Source: SZUA-430 sp040080835 (GTDB lineage Bacteria; Pseudomonadota; Alphaproteobacteria; Micropepsales; Micropepsaceae). From it: a stretch of 64,000 nt of DNA. A program made the position numbers and the translations under genes. The DNA lies in NCBI GenBank assembly GCA_040080835.1, contig JBEBHP010000017.1, positions 1 through 64,000 on the forward strand, in the 5' to 3' direction. A model generated the notes under the pieces. That model was not told where the DNA came from. It saw nothing but the letters and a program-made list of their open reading frames with translations, and did not search any database. Of the stretch, positions 58,981 through 64,000 are shown in pieces (within the stretch, counting starts at the first letter, position 1; the number at the start of each line of letters is the position of its first letter).

Positions 58981-59823
58981 ATGCTGAAACGCCTTCTGCT
59001 TTCCACGAGTCTCTGCCTACTGCCCACGCTTGCATTTGCGCAAGGTGCTCCGGTGCCCGCAGAGCCTCAGCCTCAAGGTCCTGCCAGCACCATACAGCTG
59101 GTATGGCAGGTATATCTGGGCGGGTTCAACCTGGGAAATATTGGTTTGAAGACCAGCTTCAATGGCACTTCGTATTCCGCAGTGTCAAAGCTGAAGACCG
59201 CGGGCGTGGTCAACTCGTTCTACGAGGCCGTCATTGACGCGAGTTCGACGGGCATGGTTGCCGGCGTCGCACTTCAGCCCAAAAAGTACAATTCAAACAC
59301 CAACAACGAGAAGCAGAACCAGAAGGTCGACCTGACCTATACCGCATCCGGCATCGAGCTGTTCGCTGAACCGGCCTATAATGTCGACCGCTTCCCGGTC
59401 ACCGATGAGCAAAAGCGTGGGACACTTGATCCGTTATCCGGCATCGTATTCTCGCTTTCAGGCGTTTCGCAAACACCGGCCAAACCTTGCGGCGAGACGG
59501 TCCGCGTGTTTGATGGCCGCCGACGCTATGACATCGAACTGAAATTCGAAGGCAAGGACAACCTCAAGTCCGACGCCGGATACACGGGACCTGCGATCAA
59601 GTGCGCCGTGACGTACAAGCAGATTGCGGGCTTCAAACCGAACCTCAACAAGGGCAAAGCCCTTCCCCCCATCACGGCCTGGTTTGCGTCACTCGACAGC
59701 TCAACTGGCGGGCCGGTGAAGAACTTCATCGTTCCGGTCAAGATCATGACCGAAACGCCGTATGGCGTGGCGCTGGGCCATGCCCGCAAGATCACAGTCG
59801 ATGGTGTTGCGAAATCCAGCTAA
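58981..59823 (+). CDS. DUF3108 periplasmic protein
   Basis: The 280-residue protein has a signal peptide (MLKRLLLSTSLCLLPTLAFA) and the DUF3108 features: strands in QLVWQVYLGGFNLGNIGLKTSFNG, SFYEAVIDASSTG and KPCGETVRVFDGRRRYDIELKFEGKDNL with its pair of cysteines. The family is a periplasmic or outer-membrane beta-sandwich of unknown function. The start at 58981 lies at the leader; the longer frame upstream overlaps the meaB start region. Confidence 0.85.
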   Translation: MLKRLLLSTSLCLLPTLAFAQGAPVPAEPQPQGPASTIQLVWQVYLGGFNLGNIGLKTSFNGTSYSAVSKLKTAGVVNSFYEAVIDASSTGMVAGVALQPKKYNSNTNNEKQNQKVDLTYTASGIELFAEPAYNVDRFPVTDEQKRGTLDPLSGIVFSLSGVSQTPAKPCGETVRVFDGRRRYDIELKFEGKDNLKSDAGYTGPAIKCAVTYKQIAGFKPNLNKGKALPPITAWFASLDSSTGGPVKNFIVPVKIMTETPYGVALGHARKITVDGVAKSS

Positions 59824-59958
59824 CCTGCTGGTTTCATCACAATTTTGAGGGGCGGGGCCAACGAGGTCCTGCCCTTTGTGTTTGAAGTTGGGTGCTGCCA
59901 AGTCCGACAATGCGGCTGGTCCGGAAAGTGATTCGGGCTTTTGTACGAATCGCGGCAC

Positions 59959-62481
59959 ATGTCGTTTTCAAGCGCTCTAAGGAAGACTGACCACCTGATG
60001 CGACGCTGGGCTGAAGAGCCCATTGGCGTCGCCGTGCCGTTCTTTGCCTTCTTCGCCGTCTGGCTGCCACCTCAAATGCCAGACATGTTCGCCGGAATGG
60101 AAGCGCCGATCTGGAAACTTCAGATTTCAACACGGCCCTTTCTGTTTGCCTTTGCAGCGATGCTGCTCGGCCTGAGTTCGTGGTTCTGGACGCGTGCAGC
60201 CCTGACGGCGCAGCGGGAACAGGGAGAGACCGACAAGGCGCGCATCCAGCGCAAGCGGGCCGGCAAAGAGCAATCAACCAAGACCGAAGGGCAACAGACC
60301 CAGCATGTCCACCACTTCCACCAGGAAGACTATGTGAACTGGAGCTACGAGTGGGCGCCACGCATCGCACTGCTCGCCGCCGGTGGTATCACGTTGTTGC
60401 CGATCCTGTTTTCGATTGCGGGGGGCGCCATCATGTCAGGCGTGCTCGGCATGGAACTCCTGAGTTTTGGCCTGGTGGGCTTGCTGTATGCTTTCGTTAT
60501 CCATCGAACCCGGTTTCGCTGGATGAACGCGTTTGGCGCGCCACACTGGATGCTGCATTATCGTTCCCTTCGCATTCTTGCCTTTGCTCCATTTGGCTGG
60601 CCCTTCGCGCTACTTTCCCTTTCGTGCAGCCTTGCGGCCCTGATTTGTGTGACTGCCCGACCAGACTGGGTATCGGCAATCGATGCTCCCACGACCGCCA
60701 TCGCCTCACTGGCTTTCGCAGTTGGTCCGCTGGTGATTGCGCTGGCAATGTTCCGTGGCGCAGTGGAACGCGGAATCTACTTCCTGCGCTGGTTTGCAAA
60801 CCGTGCAGAGCCGAGGCAACTGCTCCCGGGCGAACGCTTCCGTGTCAAACGCCTCAGCAATGTCATTGGCGCCATCGCGATGCTGGTGTGGTTCCTTTCT
60901 CCGCCCTGGGTGATCGAGAAGCATCGTGTTCCGCTTTCGGAAGCTCGAGTCATTGAACCAGCCGGATCAGGAGAGTGTGATGCCGAGCTGGGTACCGGCA
61001 CGGAGAGTCGCGCGATCTGCAGACCTGGCCTGGCCGCAGCACTCCGGACCTGGGTGGACACAAGGCGACAAGGTCCGGGCACACCAGAAAAGAGACTGCC
61101 GGTCATCATCGTGGCCGCAGAAGGCGGTGCCAGTCGTGCTGCTGTCTGGTTGTTGTCGTCGCTTCGCATGCTGGATACCCAAACGCATGGCACGTTTGGC
61201 CAACACGTCTTCGCCGTGAGCGGTGTTTCCGGCGGCAGCCTTGGTGCGGCAACCTATCTCAGGATGTTGCGCGCGAAGGGCCAACCGGATGGCACACTAA
61301 ATTGGGAAGACCCGGAGATCCGCCACGCGCTCAGAACCATCTCCACGCGCGACCTGCTGTCGGCGACAATCTCGACCTACTTCCTGAGCGACATGTTCGG
61401 AAGCCTGGTGGGTCCCGCATGGACGTATGGTGGCGTCCCTGACCGAAATGCGGCGCTTGAGACGACGTTTGAGACCCTCTGGAACAGCAGTTCAGGGTTC
61501 CGAATTCCGGATGACGCGTCGAAGGGATTTCTTGGCATACGAAATGTGAAAGAGACGTCGGGCGAACCAACGCGACCTTCGCTTCCGCACCTGATGCTCA
61601 ATGGAACGGATGTTACCTCCGGCAAGCGGATCATCACGTCTTCCATCCGCATCAACGCAGACTATGAACTTTTTCCCGACAGCGGAGATTTCCTGCGTCT
61701 GGTGTCCCGAGACATAAACCTTTCAACAGCCGTCACGAACTCGGCACGTTTTCCATTTGTGTCGCCGGCGGGGCGTTTTGTCAGCCCAACCGAAGTCAGG
61801 GACTATCAAATCATCGATGGCGGCTATTTCGAAAACTACGGCGCCCGGACCGCGTGGGAGCTTGCGCGCGCGATCGAGGACCTGAATGCCGCTGATCCAA
61901 CGCTGAATGTTGTGCCTGTCATCGTGATCGTCAGCAATGACCTGGATGGCGAGCAGCCGCCGCGCTCGAAGGGTGGCCGATGCCGAACACAACTCGAGGA
62001 CGTGAACGAGGACGGCTCGCAGGTCACGATCCGGTGCGACGAAGCGCCGACCAACCAGACATGCGTTGACGTTGTGCAGGCAGGCTTTGGACGTCGGGCG
62101 AGCTCGCAGGATCAGTCAATCGTACCGCAATACCTCGCGCCAATCCTTGGTCTTGCCGCCACGCGATCAGCGCACGGACGCGATGCGCTCAACATTGTGA
62201 AACGGGACTTCTGCCGTGCCCAATACAACGCCCGCGGTGAACCCCGGACGCGAATGATTCACATCGCCTTGCCCAAACCCGATCGCGACAAGGGCGAGGC
62301 CGCGCCGATGAACTGGGTATTGAACCCGGAGTCATGCGACTACATGCTGAACAAGGCGCCATGGCTGGACTTCAACCTGGCACAAGCACGCAAGCTCAAT
62401 GTGACGATCGCGGGCATTCGCAGGGAGCCATTGAGCGCTGATCCAGTGAAACAGCCTGGTCCGATCAACTGCGGAAGTTGA
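59959..62481 (+). CDS. Large membrane-bound patatin-like phospholipase
   Basis: The 840-residue protein has a membrane N-terminal half with about seven helices (about 20-320) and a His-rich cytoplasmic loop (HVHHFHQEDY). The C-terminal half (about 370-840) is patatin-like: AAEGGASRAA (oxyanion), GVSGGSLGA with the nucleophile Ser424, and DGGYFENYG with Asp620 as the catalytic dyad. It should be a membrane-embedded lipid acyl hydrolase. The fusion of a polytopic domain with patatin is unusual. The ATG at 59959 is chosen over TTG at 59941. Confidence 0.85.
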   Translation: MSFSSALRKTDHLMRRWAEEPIGVAVPFFAFFAVWLPPQMPDMFAGMEAPIWKLQISTRPFLFAFAAMLLGLSSWFWTRAALTAQREQGETDKARIQRKRAGKEQSTKTEGQQTQHVHHFHQEDYVNWSYEWAPRIALLAAGGITLLPILFSIAGGAIMSGVLGMELLSFGLVGLLYAFVIHRTRFRWMNAFGAPHWMLHYRSLRILAFAPFGWPFALLSLSCSLAALICVTARPDWVSAIDAPTTAIASLAFAVGPLVIALAMFRGAVERGIYFLRWFANRAEPRQLLPGERFRVKRLSNVIGAIAMLVWFLSPPWVIEKHRVPLSEARVIEPAGSGECDAELGTGTESRAICRPGLAAALRTWVDTRRQGPGTPEKRLPVIIVAAEGGASRAAVWLLSSLRMLDTQTHGTFGQHVFAVSGVSGGSLGAATYLRMLRAKGQPDGTLNWEDPEIRHALRTISTRDLLSATISTYFLSDMFGSLVGPAWTYGGVPDRNAALETTFETLWNSSSGFRIPDDASKGFLGIRNVKETSGEPTRPSLPHLMLNGTDVTSGKRIITSSIRINADYELFPDSGDFLRLVSRDINLSTAVTNSARFPFVSPAGRFVSPTEVRDYQIIDGGYFENYGARTAWELARAIEDLNAADPTLNVVPVIVIVSNDLDGEQPPRSKGGRCRTQLEDVNEDGSQVTIRCDEAPTNQTCVDVVQAGFGRRASSQDQSIVPQYLAPILGLAATRSAHGRDALNIVKRDFCRAQYNARGEPRTRMIHIALPKPDRDKGEAAPMNWVLNPESCDYMLNKAPWLDFNLAQARKLNVTIAGIRREPLSADPVKQPGPINCGS

Positions 62482-62491
62482 CGAGCGGAAA

Positions 62492-63958
62492 CTACTGAAT
62501 ACGTCGGACGACGGGCGTGTTCAGTTCCGCCACAGTGTCGTCGCTGTCACTGGAGTCCAGCTCCAACTCGACCTGCGACTGACCTGAAGGATCATCAATC
62601 TCAACCTGGCGAAGCTTGCGTTCAACGGCGCGGGTGCGAATTCCAACATCCTGTATGGTCTTCTGGGCGGACTGTAGTTGCTTGTCCAGCTTGTCCCAAA
62701 CTTCACCATACTTCTGAAACTCGGCTTTCGCCTCACCAAGCACACGCCACACTTCTCCGGATCGCTTCTGGATAGCGAGAGTGCGGAAGCCCATCTGGAG
62801 GCTGTTGAGCAACGCATGGAGCGTCGACGGCCCTGAAATCGAAACCCGATACTTAGCCTGCAGACGCTGGGCCAAACCCGGCGCTCGCATTGCTTCCGCA
62901 AACAGGCCTTCAGTTGGCACATACATGACAGCGAAGTCGGTCGTTTGCGGCGGGCGAATATATTTCGAAGAGATGCGCCTGGCTTCGGTTTCGAACACAG
63001 TCGTGAGAGCGTCCGTCGCGGCGCGTGCGGCTTCAGCATTGCCGCTTTCCCAAGCTGCCGCCAGACGCTCATAGTCTTCCTTGGGGAACTTGGCATCGAT
63101 GGGCAACCAGACTTCGCTGCCGCCAGTCTGTCCAGGCATGCGCACCGCGTATTCGACGACTTCGGACGCGTTCGGGTCCATCTTTGCGTTTGTCAGGTAC
63201 TGGTCGCGCGCGAGCATCTGTTCGAGCATCGCTCCGAGCTGGATTTCAGCCCAGCCACCGCGATCCTTCACATTGGACATTACGCGCTTGAGGTCGCCGA
63301 CGCCAATCGCGAGGCTCTGCATTTCGCCCAGCCCCTTGTGCACCAATTCAAGCCGGTCGGAAACAAGCGCAAAGCTTTCGCCAAGGCGCTTGTCGAGTGT
63401 GCCCTGCAGCTTCTCCTCGACCGTCGCCCGCATCGCTTCGAGCTTTGCTTCGTTGTCCGCGCGAAGTTTGTCCAGGCGTTCAGTCACGGTCTGGCGCAGT
63501 GCTTCCTGCGTCAGCGCATTCGCGTCTGCGAGGGCTTTTACATCCGCCTTCAGGGTTTCACCGAATGAATTGATCGTGTTGCGCACTTCCTCGCGCAGGC
63601 GGTTTGAAAATTCCGCGTGGCTTCTGGCAAATTCCTCAAAACGCGTGTCTACCGACGTTCGACTCTCTGACATTGTCGTCTGAACGCTGCTACCGAACTT
63701 AAGGATACCGTCGCCAACTTCCTTGCGCAGTTCGCGCGCATTTTCGTCTGTTTCCTTGCGCATGCGCTGGTGCTCGTCACGCACCGATTTTTCCGTGCGT
63801 TCGGCCAGATCGGCGATGCGCTGGAGCTGTTTGTCAAGTTCGGGTGAGACGCCGTTCCTGCCGCCGAGCGTGCCAGTCAGCCAACTCACGAAGTGGATCA
63901 TCGCGATGATCAGCGTGAGCGCCACCGTCACGGCAAACATGATTGTGAGCCAATCCAT
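62492..63958 (-). CDS. rmuC: DNA recombination protein RmuC
   Basis: The 488-residue protein starts with a transmembrane helix (DWLTIMFAVTVALTLIIAMIHFV), followed by a coiled coil (about 40-230) and the RmuC nuclease-like domain with GGWAEIQLGAMLEQMLARDQYL, VWLPIDAKFPKEDYERL, FAVMYVPTEGLFAEAM and GFRTLAIQKRSGEVWRVL. RmuC limits DNA inversions at repeats and is membrane anchored. The last 42 bases of the window lie upstream of its start. Confidence 0.92.
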   Translation of the reverse strand: MDWLTIMFAVTVALTLIIAMIHFVSWLTGTLGGRNGVSPELDKQLQRIADLAERTEKSVRDEHQRMRKETDENARELRKEVGDGILKFGSSVQTTMSESRTSVDTRFEEFARSHAEFSNRLREEVRNTINSFGETLKADVKALADANALTQEALRQTVTERLDKLRADNEAKLEAMRATVEEKLQGTLDKRLGESFALVSDRLELVHKGLGEMQSLAIGVGDLKRVMSNVKDRGGWAEIQLGAMLEQMLARDQYLTNAKMDPNASEVVEYAVRMPGQTGGSEVWLPIDAKFPKEDYERLAAAWESGNAEAARAATDALTTVFETEARRISSKYIRPPQTTDFAVMYVPTEGLFAEAMRAPGLAQRLQAKYRVSISGPSTLHALLNSLQMGFRTLAIQKRSGEVWRVLGEAKAEFQKYGEVWDKLDKQLQSAQKTIQDVGIRTRAVERKLRQVEIDDPSGQSQVELELDSSDSDDTVAELNTPVVRRIQ

Positions 63959-64000
63959 GCGAATCTCCAGATTTTGCCAAGTCTAGCAGCCCGGCAAACG

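Noticed and set aside
62945..63683. Long plus-strand frames inside rmuC
   Set aside because: They are antisense to a well-supported RmuC and have codon bias of a complementary frame.
1..64000. tRNA, rRNA, CRISPR, transposase or prophage genes
   Set aside because: No cloverleaf, rRNA-like stretch, regular spacer array or transposase motif was seen by reading; a dedicated tRNA or Rfam scan would be needed to be certain.

Overview
The window reads as a GC-rich alphaproteobacterial chromosome segment, probably from the Caulobacterales/Hyphomonadales side or a relative. The reasons are a full-length TipN-like polar coiled-coil protein (54064-56694), the short NAD kinase type, an adrenodoxin-type ferredoxin with a thioredoxin-reductase-like reductase, MeaB, an NnrU-family protein, and many TetR-controlled small operons. 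The species cannot be fixed from sequence alone. No rRNA, tRNA, CRISPR array, transposase or prophage gene was seen; the segment is ordinary chromosome with an accessory flavour.

Layout. 1-6.1 kb: the 3' end of a Calx-beta/RTX type I-secreted protein, a small membrane protein, a GFA-family zinc protein, an OmpA-family porin, a decayed second GFA gene, a PIN-domain protein and a secreted lipase. 6.6-13.3 kb: an M13 endopeptidase, a MoxR ATPase/exported protein/methyltransferase/VWA run, a TesB-like thioesterase and a tiny exported protein. 13.4-18.9 kb: small regulator-plus-effector units (two TetR and one ArsR with SRPBCC and NTF2 proteins, each with a visible palindromic operator), then a cytochrome P450 with a rubredoxin. 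18.6-26 kb: a winged-helix/membrane pair, a cupin, a citrate-synthase homologue with an HTH domain, a beta-lactamase-like hydrolase, a Tat metallopeptidase with a discoidin-like protein, a VanX-type dipeptidase and a CMD protein.

26-36.8 kb: a TetR/ferredoxin/O-methyltransferase unit with a tandem operator, further methyltransferases, a YiiX-like protein lacking its cysteine, a degenerate EAL protein, a NUDIX hydrolase, an unknown membrane-anchored protein, and the nadK-moaA pair. 36.9-41.5 kb: glycerol kinase, a class II aldolase and a lone molybdenum hydroxylase large subunit on one strand. 41.7-53.8 kb: signalling genes (7TMR-DISM histidine kinase, a GGDEF/PAS gene broken by an internal deletion, a response regulator without its phospho-acceptor Asp, two Hpt proteins), two MBL hydrolases, the ferredoxin/reductase operon, and chorismate mutase with a phosphonate monoesterase/sulfatase. 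54-64 kb: TipN-like protein, VUT transporter, ribosomal protein L28, MeaB, a DUF3108 protein, a large membrane patatin and RmuC.

Recurring themes are (i) signalling or enzymatic folds with lost catalytic residues (EAL, REC, YiiX, GGDEF), (ii) redox carriers placed beside oxygenase-type or methyltransferase genes, and (iii) intergenic inverted or dispersed repeats of REP type at about 6.4, 25.2, 26.3, 33.3 and 34.9 kb. No single locus can be declared a new system from sequence alone. The most promising candidates are the P450-rubredoxin pair, the GlpK-aldolase-Mo hydroxylase run, the MoxR-to-VWA run and the TetR-ferredoxin-methyltransferase unit.
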